Shown here: in pieces, positions 52,199 to 63,654 of the stretch
Position numbering within the stretch: the first letter of the stretch is position 1
Layout: the number at the start of each line of letters is the position of its first letter
NCBI GenBank assembly: GCA_029532415.1
Contig: JAQOTA010000060.1
Span: 2,170,001 to 2,234,000, forward strand
Origin: Marasmius tenuissimus
Lineage: Eukaryota > Basidiomycota > Agaricomycetes > Agaricales > Marasmiaceae
DNA length: 64,000 bases
Direction: 5' to 3'
Notes under the pieces: model-generated
What the model was told of the DNA's origin: nothing
Databases searched by the model: none
The model's input: the letters and a program-made list of their open reading frames with translations, nothing else
Made by a program: the position numbers and the translations under genes

Positions 52199-54066
52199 TA
52201 AGCTAGACGTGGGGTTTGAGCGATGGGCCTTGTACCAGAACTGCGTTCACGTACCTCAGCATATTTAGCTTCAATCCAGACTCGGTCAAAGCGATGGCGC
52301 CAGAAAGGGCAAGCCCTTTCCGTTGCGGAGTGATTGCCCCTACAATTAGGGCATACCGGCGTATGGGGACATGGCTCATCTTCGTCGGTGGGAGGAATAG
52401 GCGGGTTAGCCTTTGGGTTGCCCTTGCAGCAGCCCGCAACAAGCCGATGCTCATCAGCTTTGTGGGGACCGCTACATTTGGGACATCGCTGCTGCGGAGC
52501 GCGGCATGCAGAGCTAGGGTGGCCCCACCTGTAGCATCTCTGGCACAGGGGGACACCTGGACTGGCTGGAGTAGATCGAACCAAACAGTTGCGCCCTTGG
52601 ATGTGTATCGGCTTATCCAAGAGACGCTTTGCACGGGTTCCTGATTGAGAATCCCAAATATTGAAGAACACCGTACAGGTGGTGCTCTTAGCAGAGTTCC
52701 GGACCACCCGCGGCATCCCCGTGAATGTAAAATCGTTGTTCAGAGGTGATTGCGCTATGGCATTCTTCACGTCTGAAGCAGTGATGCGGTCACCTGACAC
52801 AATGTCTTTGAAGTAGGGCACGTCGATAATCTTGAGATACGACGTCGAGGTAGGGAGCCCAACCCAATGGGACTCCTTGTATCTGTCCGGCACGAGGTCC
52901 AAAACCCTCCCGCGGATAATGTTCAGTGCGCTTTCATCAGCAACACCGCTTGTAGCAAGTGCCCAGCCCTCATATGCACGAGTTGTGGCCAGGACCTTAA
53001 GAGAATGCTGCGCGCTGCGCAGTGCAGCGTTCACAGTGGTAGTGAGGAGGTTGAGGCTCATTTCTGGCACTCCAACATCCTTGGGGAACGACACCAGGAC
53101 CTGTTTCCGGGTTGGTCCGGGTGTAGTGAATTTCGGAGTAGTCCGGGGCCTTTTGGTGGGCACAGGGTTTCCGGAGATGGCGGGTCCGGGCCTACCCGGT
53201 GTCTCGGCCGACGCTGATGCGTTCGCCTGCGCCAGCGCAGCAGGTGCTCGTTGTTCTCTTCCCCTTCTCGCCGCTGCAGCAAAGGAGTATGGAGTGGTGG
53301 GTTTAGGCTTGGTGGCCAAGTTGATTCTCGGGGGAGGTCCCCTTGGATTAGGACGCTGGAATGGCACTGTAGGACGTTTCGGGAGCGGCCTTGGGCCCGT
53401 TCGAACTGGTTTATTCCCATTATCACCAGTGGGCTCGGTTCTATGTGGGATGAGGACTGTGTCATCTTCCTCCATTGTCTGGTGGTCGATGTGAAGAGGG
53501 GAAGAGCTATGGGGTAGCGCAGAGCTGTTCAGGATGCGAGATTGCTGCCGGATAGTGGCCTCTTCGAGGATCCGGCCTGCGATGAGGCTGGATAAGGATG
53601 TGGTACTGCTGTGAAGACGTCGCAGCATCGAGGTTGCGATGTGGAGTTCAGGCTCGGATTCAGACAGCTGGATCCAGTCTGTGATGGCTATGATTGCATG
53701 CGCGGCTACTTCGAAATCCCCCCCTACATCTCCAGGAGACATTACTAGGCTCAGGAAAGAGGATTCAACTGGCGGCTCAGGTGATGCAGTGTTGCGAGGA
53801 GGAAGGGGCACTTCTTCATCCTGCAGCATGGGAGTTTGCTCTCGGGGGCTAGCAACCGAGGCAGATCTACGGCTGCTCATGGACTGAGCACGCCGTGGGG
53901 CGGGGACACTTGTTAGGTATCTGTCCCGGGCACTAGGTGTGGATCCCTCCCCAGCATTAGCAAGGAGAGGGTCATCGGATTCGGGTTGTGGATGTGGAGT
54001 GCTTGCGCGGGTCGGGGGGCGAGATCGCACCCCTCCCCGCCCCTGGCGGCTACCAGGCAGTGACAT
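52198..54066 (-). CDS. LINE-4 ORF1, intact
   Basis: 622 codons from MSLPGSRQGRGG to the TAATG overlap. It has a Pro/Ser-rich low-complexity N-terminal half, a basic stretch (KRPRTTPKF), a central globular region (VSFPKDVGVPEM to VVRNSAKS), then three CCHC-type zinc knuckles: CQRCYRWGHPSSAC, CPKCSGPHKADEH and CPNCRGNHSATERAC. It binds element RNA. This is the reference copy for the damaged ORF1 of LINE-2 and shows only one copy of the segment duplicated there. Confidence 0.95.
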   Translation of the reverse strand: MSLPGSRQGRGGVRSRPPTRASTPHPQPESDDPLLANAGEGSTPSARDRYLTSVPAPRRAQSMSSRRSASVASPREQTPMLQDEEVPLPPRNTASPEPPVESSFLSLVMSPGDVGGDFEVAAHAIIAITDWIQLSESEPELHIATSMLRRLHSSTTSLSSLIAGRILEEATIRQQSRILNSSALPHSSSPLHIDHQTMEEDDTVLIPHRTEPTGDNGNKPVRTGPRPLPKRPTVPFQRPNPRGPPPRINLATKPKPTTPYSFAAAARRGREQRAPAALAQANASASAETPGRPGPAISGNPVPTKRPRTTPKFTTPGPTRKQVLVSFPKDVGVPEMSLNLLTTTVNAALRSAQHSLKVLATTRAYEGWALATSGVADESALNIIRGRVLDLVPDRYKESHWVGLPTSTSYLKIIDVPYFKDIVSGDRITASDVKNAIAQSPLNNDFTFTGMPRVVRNSAKSTTCTVFFNIWDSQSGTRAKRLLDKPIHIQGRNCLVRSTPASPGVPLCQRCYRWGHPSSACRAPQQRCPKCSGPHKADEHRLVAGCCKGNPKANPPIPPTDEDEPCPHTPVCPNCRGNHSATERACPFWRHRFDRVWIEAKYAEVRERSSGTRPIAQTPRLA

Positions 54067-54194
54067 ATAGTTATTCGGGTTTGGTTGGTGCTTTCTGATT
54101 ATTCAGATTCGATCTGTGTAGTGTAGAACGTTTTTCGGGTTGCAGCAACTAGTGGTTCACACGGGTAGATGATGGAAGCACCTGAGGTAGTGGT

Positions 54195-54262
54195 GTAGAT
54201 TGGTAGTTTCCCCCCGGTGGCTTGGGAAACTACACAGCTGTTCGGGTAACTCCGAGTGGCTT
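54195..54262 (+). repeat. Minisatellite, right part, with LINE-4 target duplication
   Basis: It starts with the 15-bp duplication and continues with GTGGCTTGGGAAACTACACAG and a CGAGTGGCTTGC phrase, like the left part. Confidence 0.8.
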
Positions 54263-54379
54263 GCACGCTATTCGGTAGCGATCTCCCCATATCCGCTGTG
54301 GGTCCCTGTATACAATAGCTCCAGGTAACTTTGTCTCCTCCGCTTCTCTATAACTCGCTGGTCCTCATTCATATTATAG

Positions 54380-55015
54380 ATGCCCAAGTCTAGGCGGCAA
54401 ACGAAACGGGACTGTGTCGCAGGGCAGTGCCACCGTCGGCACCGGGAGCAAGACAACTGCAACTGTCTTACTCATTGGGCTTCACATTTTCTGGACTGTC
54501 TGACATGCACGTTTAGCCAGCGCGTTCAGAGCGCTTTTGAAGTGGATTGGACAACGTCCCGGTACTACGTTCTGGACACCCTACTTTCAATTGTATGCAG
54601 GGCCTTCCCGAGCTTGGAGAGTCATCTTGGTTGTGAGTGGTTGCGATTGGCCCACCGCTGTGTTATCCATTGGGAGAATGAGAATCATTTGGAACTACAG
54701 ATTGAGCGCATGGACTTGGATAAGGTGAGTGTCAGTTCTATTGGTTTTTGTGCACACCCTCCTTACTGAGTGTCCTTGTAGTGTTTCTATTTGTGTCCCA
54801 AGAGGCTTTTCACAATTAATGGCCACATCGTGGCCTGTATATATGAAGGCTGGCGGGTATATGTGGACAGCACAGAAGCCAATAGGTACACGAATGTGAG
54901 CTGGCAAGAAAACATCCTCATTGAAAGCATGTATTGAAGTATATTGTTATAATCTATCACCAGTGCGAAATTTATGCCCAATGAAGTCTACCTTGAGAAC
55001 CCTAATAACAAGTGA
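54380..55015 (+). CDS. Orphan gene A: small Cys-containing protein, 2 introns
   Basis: Exon 1 54380-54724 (115 codons): KRDCVAGQCHRRH, then CNCLTHWASHF, a helical middle, and IERMDLDK. Intron 54725-54781 (GTGAGT...TTGTAG). Exon 2 reads CFYLCPKRLFTINGHIV. It either ends at TGA 54935-54937 (166 aa) or, using GTATTG...CACCAG (54931-54963), continues to TGA 55013-55015 (181 aa). The order D-C-x4-C, C-x-C-L-x2-W-x2-H-F and the intron site match gene B. No family is recognised. It stops 13 bp from the stop of gene B, on the opposite strand. It could be a host gene or TE cargo; no transposase motif is visible. Confidence 0.65.
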
Positions 55016-55028
55016 GTGAATCTGTATT

Positions 55029-55590
55029 TCAGTCGACCAAACGTTTGCTCACGATGCAGTCATAGATTCTAGCCCAAATGATCTGGTCCCATGCGCTGAG
55101 AATGCAGCTGGATTGATGCCAGGAGAAGGTTTCAAGAACTGATGCGCAGTTGCAGGTGCTCTGCCCGAAGGTCAGCATTTTTTATCTGATTAGGAGCACA
55201 GTGACTCACATTGTTGACGTCTCGTCGCTCGACTCTCAGGACTGCATATTCAACCCCGTGTATGGACTCGAGGATTCTTTCTATGGAGTAGGTGTGGTAG
55301 CTGGTCATTTGCGGGCAAACCACCTTCTCATTAAGGCTGGGAATTAGCTCAGTGACCAAAGTGATCATGGCGGCGTTGTTTGCAGTTTCCAATGTGCTTC
55401 CAGTCTCAGGGAGCTGAAACACATCGCAGATGATGTCGTCAAGTCCAATAGGCTCATAGGGATCAAAGTGAGCTATCCAAGTATCGAGACAGTGACAGGG
55501 TGCTTTGTCGCCATGTTGGAAGGGAGGGGGGTATGGAGGGGAGATATGTGGGTGGCGACAGTATCCTTCACAGTCGGGGGAACAGTCCAT
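55029..55590 (-). CDS. Orphan gene B: small Cys-containing protein, paralogue of A
   Basis: Exon 1 55590-55210 (127 codons): MDCSPDCEGYCRH, then CHCLDTWIAHF, a helical middle and VERRDVNN. Intron 55209-55161 (GTGAGT...GGGCAG). Exon 2 55160-55029 reads STCNCASVLETFSWHQSS and ends RLVD, TGA. Total 170 aa. The intron lies at the same place as intron 1 of gene A, after an R-x-D-x-x-x motif, and in the same phase. Genes A and B diverge strongly elsewhere, so this is an old duplication. The Cys pairs suggest metal binding, but this is inference. No signal peptide. Confidence 0.65.
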
Positions 55591-55863
55591 GTTATGTAGA
55601 GTTGGTCCGTCAAGGTAGTGTTATATAATGCAGCGGGCCTTTTTTTTTCATGTCCAAGTCCCGACCGGGCCGTTTGTTACTGAACACAGCGCTGGCTTGG
55701 CGCTCTGAGTCACTGTGTCATGTGTTCAATTTCTTCAAACGGCGGCTTTCATTGGGATTTCTAAGTGTCCCACGCTTCCTTTCTTTTCCCTCTACCTCAT
55801 TGTTCTCACATACACTTTCTCACTGTCGCTTTTGAAGTCCAATTAGATCTTGCCAAAGAAAAA
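55591..55863. other. Intergenic, probable 5' region of the KDZ gene
   Basis: T-run near 55640. A 61-codon frame (55650-55835) has no support. The KDZ start codon may lie in this stretch, before the intron that ends at 55917. Confidence 0.4.
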
Positions 55864-58800
55864 GTATGTGGCATCAACTGAATGTATCTAATGACATGTT
55901 TCTGAGAGCAAATATCAGTGGCTTCCCGTCCGCGTTTCACAGTTAAATTTAGCAAGCAGTTCGATCATCTATCAACTCCTGCCCATAACATCAACCATCC
56001 GGAGAATGGTACACCCATGGCAAAAGGCCCTTTGGGAACCAGTCAAGGGGTATCCTTTGACATGTATGATCTGCCTTACATAGATTTGGCAGAGAACCTG
56101 TTTGGACGTGAGGGTTTGTCACGCCATCGTCGAAAACGATTCAACCAAGCTCTCCATTGGAATCAAGAAGTCATCCCAAAGATAATACCATCGTACACAA
56201 AGGTTCTCTATAAGATCAATCATTTTACAAAACCACCAGAGCTATCTGAGTTGACGTGTACTTGCACGAGTAAACCAAGGCAGTTGACTGTAACTGTTGT
56301 GAGATGGGATAGTATGTGACAGATGATTTACATTGACTTCAATGATCTAACAGAATTGTAGGACTAGATTGTTTGCAGCTCCGTGTTTGCAAATGTTGGA
56401 GTGCAGCTGAGCAACTGGTATGCCTGGGTTTATTCCCATGTGCCCCTTTGCTTCCATCGCTTGCTGTGGAGATGAAGTTGCTGGAGTTTGTGACAGGGCT
56501 GTTTGTGCGAGTAGCACCCAATCAGACAGCCTTCTGTGGTGCATTAGAAGAGTTTTTAGCCACTCGGGGATATCATTTGGCTGGTGAGGTATGTAGTATG
56601 TAATGGAGCAATTTTATACTAAGTCTATCACTGTAGGATCCACTCAGGCGTAGATTTTCCAGTGCGCTGGAATGGTACAATGCCATGCAGGACATGGTTA
56701 ATGTTCAACTCGATGAGCAGATCACAAGTCAGTGACCAGGACATGGTGGACCACCAAGCAGTGTGGGCCATTTGGATCATATACTTGAGACATTATCAGG
56801 GTCTGATGATGATGACGAACATGTAAAGCGACCATGAGAGGGCATTACTGCACCACTGACAAGGCCGAGTGATTATTTACGCTCAAGATGTCCATTATGC
56901 TTTGGTGGCAATTTTCCAGTGGAAGATGGGTGTGTAATTTGCTTAATTGGCTGACTATAATTTATACCTCTTATTAGTCTTGATACTATTGTTTGCCTGG
57001 ACGCTTGTTTTACACAAAAACACAACAAGCAGGAACGCGATCCTGAACAATTCTTTCCCAAGTCAGTGTTTGTTCCCGAGGAGAAGCTTGAAGCAGCAGA
57101 AGAATATGTCGAACGACTCCGTCCCAGTCGCCCAAAGTACAGTAATCAGAGGAACTCAGGAGAGTCCAACAGTGATGAAGGTCTCCGTGTTCCTGGACCA
57201 GTCCTGGATGATTGCCAGGCAAGCTTCACAGCCGCAGATGAGCGTCAGGAAAAGGGGAGTACAAAGTATTTTGACTGTACTGCACTTATGGGACTTCTGT
57301 GCTGTCATGATTGGGTCCTCTGGCTGGCCAACATGAAGTCTGTGGGAGAGAAGCAGTTCTATGTTATTGCACTCTTGGACTTGCTGTTTGAACACCTTCC
57401 TCTGGACTTTATTGTTGGTGTGCTCTACGACATTGGATGTACACTCCATAGAAGCTGTCTCAGATATGGCTTCCTGGAGAAGTATATTGACCAGATCGCA
57501 TTTGGGGTTTCGGTCTTCCATGCTTTTGGGCATGAGTGGGCTTGCCAGCTTATATATCATCCCTGGAAAGCTGGCTCAGACTCAAATACCACCAGGTAAG
57601 TGATTCTTTATCTGAATAATCACAATAACAAACTTGCTTGTATCAGCACGGCCATTGGCCAAAGTCAAAGATATTGTTGATAAGGTTGTAAGGCTGGAAA
57701 GGGCAAAGGCTCTGTTGGAATGTCAACAGAAACAGCTGGAGGAGACAATCATCAATGTTACCTCTGATCAAGTAGATGTGGCAATGGCTGAAGATGTGCT
57801 GCCAGAGATTGAGACAAAGCTTGATAAGGTTAAAAAGGACCTGAGTAGCAAGCGGCGTCTACTGGGAGTGGATGATGAGCAGCGTGTTCGCCATCTATCT
57901 CAGAGTCCATATCTTGAGGCACGACTAAAGGCAGCAGCATACAAGCAGCGACTACTGGAGAAACTGAGAGCACGGAAGTTTGAGTGAGACCGGCTAGAGC
58001 GCTCCCATTGTATCAGTCATGGCGGTAGGATAAATAAGCTATATCCTCTCATTACTTTCTAATAATTTGATTGATTATAGAGTCAAGGCTTCACAATCAG
58101 ATTGAAGAGGGGGTCAGAAAACGCGAGCCATCAATACAAAAACTTGCCAAGCAATATAACAAGACAGTGCAGTATATGGCCACATTAAAGAAGCATCGCC
58201 GTTGTCCTGCAAATGCAATTCCACCCCCAGAGATTCAGATATCTGACTTGTTCAAATTAGATGTGGATGATGTTATCTGGCAAGATATTGGATTGGGAGA
58301 TGATGATGATGTGATACCACCCCCCTGGATGGCAGATGAAAATGTGCGGAAAGGGATTCGCAGCTTACTGGAGAAAGATCAGTGTCAAGAGGAGATTACG
58401 CGGCTACAGCATGAGCGGAACTCAATCCAGACATGGTTTGCTGAAGAGTGGCAGGCTCTCACACAAGCCATCACCAAGTGTAGTAAGTCAGATGGACTTT
58501 GAATCCAATAGTTTGTTGAACAGATGTTTAAGTCAAGATGATATCAGCTACCTGTTCAATGCAAGGAAACAGAAGTTGGTACAATTGTGTACAACTTGGC
58601 AAAATGCACTTGGCTTGCTGCATGCATCAAAAGATACAGATCCATGGGGTCCAACAGAGGAAGAGATTCAGGGAGTCAGGCATAATATAGGGGCCACAGT
58701 TGCAAAAGAGATGGAAACAATCCCAGTTAGTGTAACATTTGATTCAACCCAAGATGGAGGTGAGGAAGACATAGAGGACTTGGATCTAGACTCAAATGAT

Positions 58801-58887
58801 GAAGTTTTTGATCTGGGGTTTGAGGATGAGGTGGATATGGGTATTACAGAATATCTTGATACTCTTCAATTAGAGGATAGAGGATAG
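55864..58887 (+). pseudogene. KDZ transposase with CxC cluster, internally deleted
   Basis: Exons: 55918-56311 (after a GTATGT...CAG intron 55864-55917), 56362-56588, 56637-56929, 56978-57595, then 57647-57984, about 58080-58500 and a last part to TAG 58885-58887. The CxC region reads CTCTSKPRQLTV, CKCWSA and GLFPCAP. KDZ core: CIVCLDACFTQKHN, KGSTKYFDCTALMG, LYDIGCTLHRS and FGHEWACQLIYHPWK. The next core part expected in relatives (the G-x-E-x-x-x-R-x-W block) is missing at 57596. TGA stops lie at 56733 and 56835. The C-terminal coiled coil and acidic tail (EEDIEDLDLDSNDE) remain. KDZ transposases cut and paste DNA. Confidence 0.85.
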
Positions 58888-59720
58888 TTCTGGAAGTAGC
58901 AGCGACTAATGTATACCTTCAATATTGACAAATGCTTCAAGCTATTATGAAGACAGACATATCCACATTAGGGGTCTGGATATATCCACTGTTGTGGACC
59001 TGGATATATCCACAATGAGTGAACCTGGATATATCTACTGTAGGAAGACTGGATATGTCCACAATGGCCAGGCTGGATATATCCAGCACAGTCGTGTGAG
59101 ATATATCCAGGTTGCCCTGAACTTGTTACTCCACCACTATCTAGTAGGCTTTGTGTTTACAAGGCTGGAGAAGGTAGATATATGGATAAATATACATTGC
59201 AAAAAAAAACAGAAAACTGGGTGGAAGTTTCAGGATCAGAGCATGAGTGGGTAACCAGGTATTGGTAAAGCAGACCTATATGGCTATTGACATTGATCAG
59301 AGTCAAAGTGTGGGTGTGCCAGACAGGGTGCAGAACAAGCCTTCCTATGTACCTGATCATAGTAGTAATTATTTGGGGTATTGTAGGCTCATGAATGGTA
59401 TGCACTGTAGTATAACTGCAGTATGTCATGTGCAGCTTTTGCAAGTACCACAGTACATATGGAAGTAGATTTGGTTGTATGCATGATACAAGAATGTTGA
59501 GAAGGTAAATATCATGAGCACATGTTCCTCACAACCCATTCCAATGAATATCCTAGTCCATACCAATGCAAATAATGCAGAGCTACTGTACACACTGGGG
59601 GCTGGGATATATCTGGAAGCACTAATACTGCTGGATATATCTATGGAGACCCCTGCCACCCCGAGTGTCACACGCACTCTAAGTGGATATATCCATGGAT
59701 AGGCTGGATATTATCTGGAT
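58888..59720 (+). repeat. Cluster of TGGATATATCCA palindromes
   Basis: The 12-bp palindrome or one-base variants occur at 58977, 59001, 59026, 59050, 59074 and 59098 (spacing about 24-25), and again at 59605-59720 (exact at 59694-59705). Downstream of the KDZ gene; none is seen upstream of it. Confidence 0.85.
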
Positions 59721-60578
59721 ATTATCACCTGTTAGGTAGCATAATTTGAGTGGAGCAATGCTACCTAACTTGGTCCTAGATAGGGCTGACTGGGGTGCCA
59801 GTGCAACAAAACGCATGTGCCTTGTCAATGGTGACACTGGTGTATCTTTGTTTGAAAAGTGTCTTATTAAGCTTGTAAGTGGGATCAGGCATCTCCCAGG
59901 GCACATCGGGCTTCCCTAGAGGTGGGCTACAAGACTAAGGGAACTCCTCTCAAAGCAACTACAGCATAAGTTAGTGATTTACAGTGAAGTCATATTAAAT
60001 CACATGATGACATACAGACATACAGAATGGGAGGTTATAATGATTTGGCAATGGAGTGGTTGTTTTAAAGTTTTGAACAGTCCAGTCTTGCTCTAAAACT
60101 CTTCATTACCATGCTTCCCATACTCATAAACCATAATGTTCACAGAGTGGGGTTGGAGGCAAACCATGATAAGATGAACAGTCTATGGAGTTAACATCAT
60201 GGGTACCACCCAGAGATGGAGTAGGTCTTTGAATTCTTGGCCACCTTCAAGGAAGCACCCTCCTGAGATCAAAGATAGCAGCAACCTAACTAAAAACAGG
60301 CATTAGAAAAACACATACTAATTGCAGGCAGTAGTGCTTGCTCCTCCTTGTTGAAAAACACAATCAGGATAACCAAAGCCATCAACTCTATATTATGAGG
60401 TGGGTCTTCCCCAGACTGACCATGTCTGCTACCAGTATGAACTTGTGATGGGGTGAAAATTGGGGTCCTTTGTGGTAATACTGTAGGGCAGCAAGAACAC
60501 CATTGTCCTAGTGTAGATGGGATATGTTTGGCTCCACAGCATCTGGGGTAGAAGCTTCAGGGTTATCTCAGGCTGTCA
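59721..60578. other. No recognisable gene
   Basis: AT-rich; small frames only. No recognised repeat. Confidence 0.5.
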
Positions 60579-60861
60579 TAGGGCTCTGCATGAGTCTGGC
60601 ACAGGTATGGAGGTTTTTGTTGAATAGCCCTTGATCAGGGCTTTCCAACGAGCCTAAAAACATCTCAAACAGATGAAAGCTGACCAAGATATGTGCTTTA
60701 CAAGTTGGTCAAAATTGGTTTCAAAAACTGCAATAAACCCACACCAAACTTGCAATCTTGTTTTGTGCAAGTTAAGTCAATTTTGACTGGAGACCTTCAA
60801 GACTTGTAAGGCACATATCTTGGTTAGTTTTATACTTGTGCTGGAATTGTGCAGAGCTCTA
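60579..60861. mobile_element. Foldback MITE-like element, copy 2 (shortened)
   Basis: Left arm nearly identical to 11662-11820 (TA-GGGCTCTGC, TTGATCAGGG, CCAAGATATGTGC). The right arm is shortened and ends GCAGAGCTC-TA. A CCACACC-type loop replaces the copy 1 centre. Confidence 0.8.
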
Positions 60862-61199
60862 GGCCATCAAGCCAGCCTTGTGTTGAAGCACAAAGAACAG
60901 CAGAGGGATGTTATCAGCCCCCATCCCAAGGTGGTGCAGACTGTGAGTTTATCTAGGTTTCCTACTACATCAGGGGGGGGGTCATTGTCATTATCACTAA
61001 CATCATCAACAGCTCATCAACAGCTCAGTGCCAATGAGGAGATGTTTGTCATCACAAGGAGCTCAGAGGAGATCCTGGTAGAGGTTTGCCGTGTCATCAA
61101 CATCCTGTTAAGTGGCAAGTGTGAGTTTCATCAGCTTGGTCCCTGCTGAGGAGCTCACAAGCGTATCAGCAGCATTAAAAATCAGGAACAGGTGTTGAC
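60862..61199. other. Unassigned
   Basis: A frame crossing 60820-61149 starts in the MITE and is probably chance. A G-run of nine lies near 60975. Confidence 0.4.
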
Positions 61200-61920
61200 A
61201 TACCTGAAGACTTTTTGAATTTGACTCTGACATTCTCTAACAGGCCATTTAAATTCATCAGCATAGCTTCTGCCTCATCCAGATGCTTCTCAATGGAATA
61301 GATGCCCAGTAACTCTTTCCATTTTGCTACAGCTCAAATAACCTTCTTGAGCTCTGTCTTCTAGGGTTTGAGCAATGTAACTACCTCTTAGGATAAACAG
61401 TGAGTTACCCAATCCAGTCATTGAACAATCATAGATAATGCACCTTCATAGGCAGCCTTAGCATCAGTAGCCAGCATTTCAAACCTCTTTTGGTCAGTGT
61501 CTGACTTCTTCTTCAATCAAAGTTTGGTGAAATGGAAACTTGCTCAGTTACTCTGCACCAACCTCACAATCAGGACCTTTCTTGAAAAATGATGGCATTT
61601 TTACTCTCTGAGAGAAGCACAGACTTCATGGTATGACTCCATTTGTCCCAGTTTTTGGTTACCCACTGCAAAAAGAATTCCTGGTCAGGCTTACTTGAGG
61701 ACCTCACACATTTCTCCTTCTCTTTCATGTTGAGAATCTTGTTGTACCCCTTGAACCATAACAGCATATTGTTGGTGTTTCTCTAGTTCTGACCAGTGGG
61801 AAGATCTTTGTTGAATTCAGGGAACAGACCATGATAGATTTGCATGTGTTCCTGCCAACTCTTAAAGTTCCAGAGTGCACCATCAAGGCTTTTTGCTAGG
61901 CATGATATGAAGTGAAATGA
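61200..61920 (-). pseudogene. Decayed helical protein, unknown
   Basis: On the minus strand from about 61890: SWQEHMQIYHGLFPEFNKD, a stop, MLLWFKGYNKILNMKEKE, then SSKPDQEFFLQWVTKNWDKWS and FQERS, stop at 61570. Further fragments such as LGIYSIEKHLDEAEAMLMNL follow to about 61210. The order suggests a transposon-borne protein with a coiled coil, but no family can be named. Confidence 0.4.
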
Positions 61921-63242
61921 GTATGAGGAGGGAGGAAGAAACAGAGTGAAGCTAAGCTCCTACTTAAGTATATGGGAGCCTTGTAATCATGTTCAATTTA
62001 CTTACAAGGACAGTTCTCCAAGAATCGAGATCCAAGTTCTATTGAGGGAAATATGGAATACAAAATTTGTGAGAAGTCTATAGGACCAATAAGCAACATG
62101 AATAGGACCTTTTGTGAAGTTGTACTGAGAGTTACACAATGTGTACTCTCCTCAGACTATTCTTTTGGAATAATTTGAAATGCAAGAAGCAAGACTACAA
62201 GTCCTGTACAATTATTGCATGGAGTTTGATAATCAGTGGAGACAATTTATCATTGCCTGATAAGTCCTTTGAATCATGCCAGTGGTCCAAGACTCAAATA
62301 GCCATTGGAATCAGAACTGCAACTTGTGAATGGAGTCCTTGTTGTAATACTTGGAATACTGCTAGCTCCATAATCCATTAGAATCAACCAAGACACCAAT
62401 CAATCACCAGGCAGAGCACAAACATGTAGGACAAAACTTGAGCCTGAGTTGACTATATGAATTTTGTGTTGCTTGGCTATTTACCCAACATGTGTGCAAC
62501 TTTACACAGGTGTCTGCTTCAGACTTCTCTACTGCTCATCAGAAACTTATCTGAGATAACCACAGGAATGAGTTCAAATAATCTCTGAAGGTGAGGCCCA
62601 TGACATTGAAGGGGGCTGTATTGAGTTGGTTTTGGTTGTTGTTCTGTTAGGCCAACCTTGCTGTCACAAATGGCAGACTCAAATCCACATGAGTTCCAGT
62701 CCTCCTTCCTGATTCCTCAAATTCTTTTTGCCCAGAGGAGAAACTATACAAGTGCAGTATCACTTGATTCCCAGCTTTTTGCTCACATACTGGGGCAACT
62801 GTTGCTAGAATTATATTTTTTCCCCCAAGCTCTATGACCACAACAGTCCTCACAGTCTTGGCATAATCCAGGCACAAGTAGCAGAGTTCTATGCCAAGGG
62901 TGTGCAGCCAACATTCTAGAAGATGCTACACCACTGAGGTCTTCTGAATAATTTGTGCTACTGGTAGGCTGGCATATAGCTCAAAGATGCTTCTCCAGGA
63001 GTTGAAGGAGTTTGTAGATGCTCTACAGTTGAAGTTAGCAGGAAATAAGGCCTCCTGAGCTGCAGAGTTTTGTTTTATGCACAGCATTAGAGGTGTAAAG
63101 CTCACTTCCTTCCACAATCCCAATTCTGAAAGTGCTGCTTTCAGGAGCTTCTTTCTGAGGTATCATTATCCCAGGAGGCCACATCTCAAGGTCACTGGTA
63201 CATTGATGTTGCTCTTGAGGTGCAGAGTCGGAAGAAGGAATG
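61921..63242. other. No assignable gene
   Basis: Short frames only (62139-62381, 62877-62647, 63123-62926). Parts may be old retroelement, but no motif is clear. Confidence 0.45.
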
Positions 63243-63654
63243 TGTCAGAAATGCAGCAAGTGACTAGGAAGCCCTTCAGGCCACTATAAAGATCAAGGAA
63301 ACAAGGTAAAATAGATAGGCTATGAGCAAGACATAGGCTACACAGTACATGCTGGAAACAAGCACTATGTGACAAAGTTGTCAGACTGAGGAATTATCTA
63401 CAGAGAATACAAGTATATATGACAGAACCAAGCTGTAATATGATCATGGGAACAAAGGTGAAAGAGGATAAATGAAAGAACAATGATCAAGATCAAAGGA
63501 ATGCTGTAGAAACAAGTAGAACATCAAAGGATAACTTGTACATCAGTATCAAGATGGAAACCATATAGAGTGATGAAGGACATCATGGGATGATCTTCAT
63601 GAAACAAAGACCTGGAACCAAGGAAAGGGAAAAACAGTAGAGTGATTTGTAACA
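63243..63654 (-). mobile_element. Solo LTR, distant LTR-S relative
   Basis: About 412 bp, from TGTCAGAAATG to ATTTGTAACA, in reverse. It shares GTCAGACTGAGGAATTATCTA and TATATATGACAGA with LTR-S. Flanks GAATG and GAATA agree at four of five bases. Confidence 0.8.

Larger units (their letters stand above)
49705..54194 (-). mobile_element. LINE-4: Tad-like LINE with internal deletion
   Basis: Minus strand, T-run to 49717. An exact 15-bp duplication, gtagattggtagttt, lies at 49690-49704 and 54195-54209. The 5' end is probably complete (ACCACTACCTCAGGTGC). The ORF2 end and most of the 3' UTR are deleted, about 1.7 kb compared with LINE-2. Confidence 0.97.

Noticed and set aside
60820..61149. 110-codon ORF beginning in the foldback element
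   Set aside because: No homology, starts within repeat, includes a G-run; likely chance.
62647..63123. Two minus-strand ORFs as RNase H of a gypsy element
   Set aside because: Only a loose resemblance; no catalytic residues could be placed.
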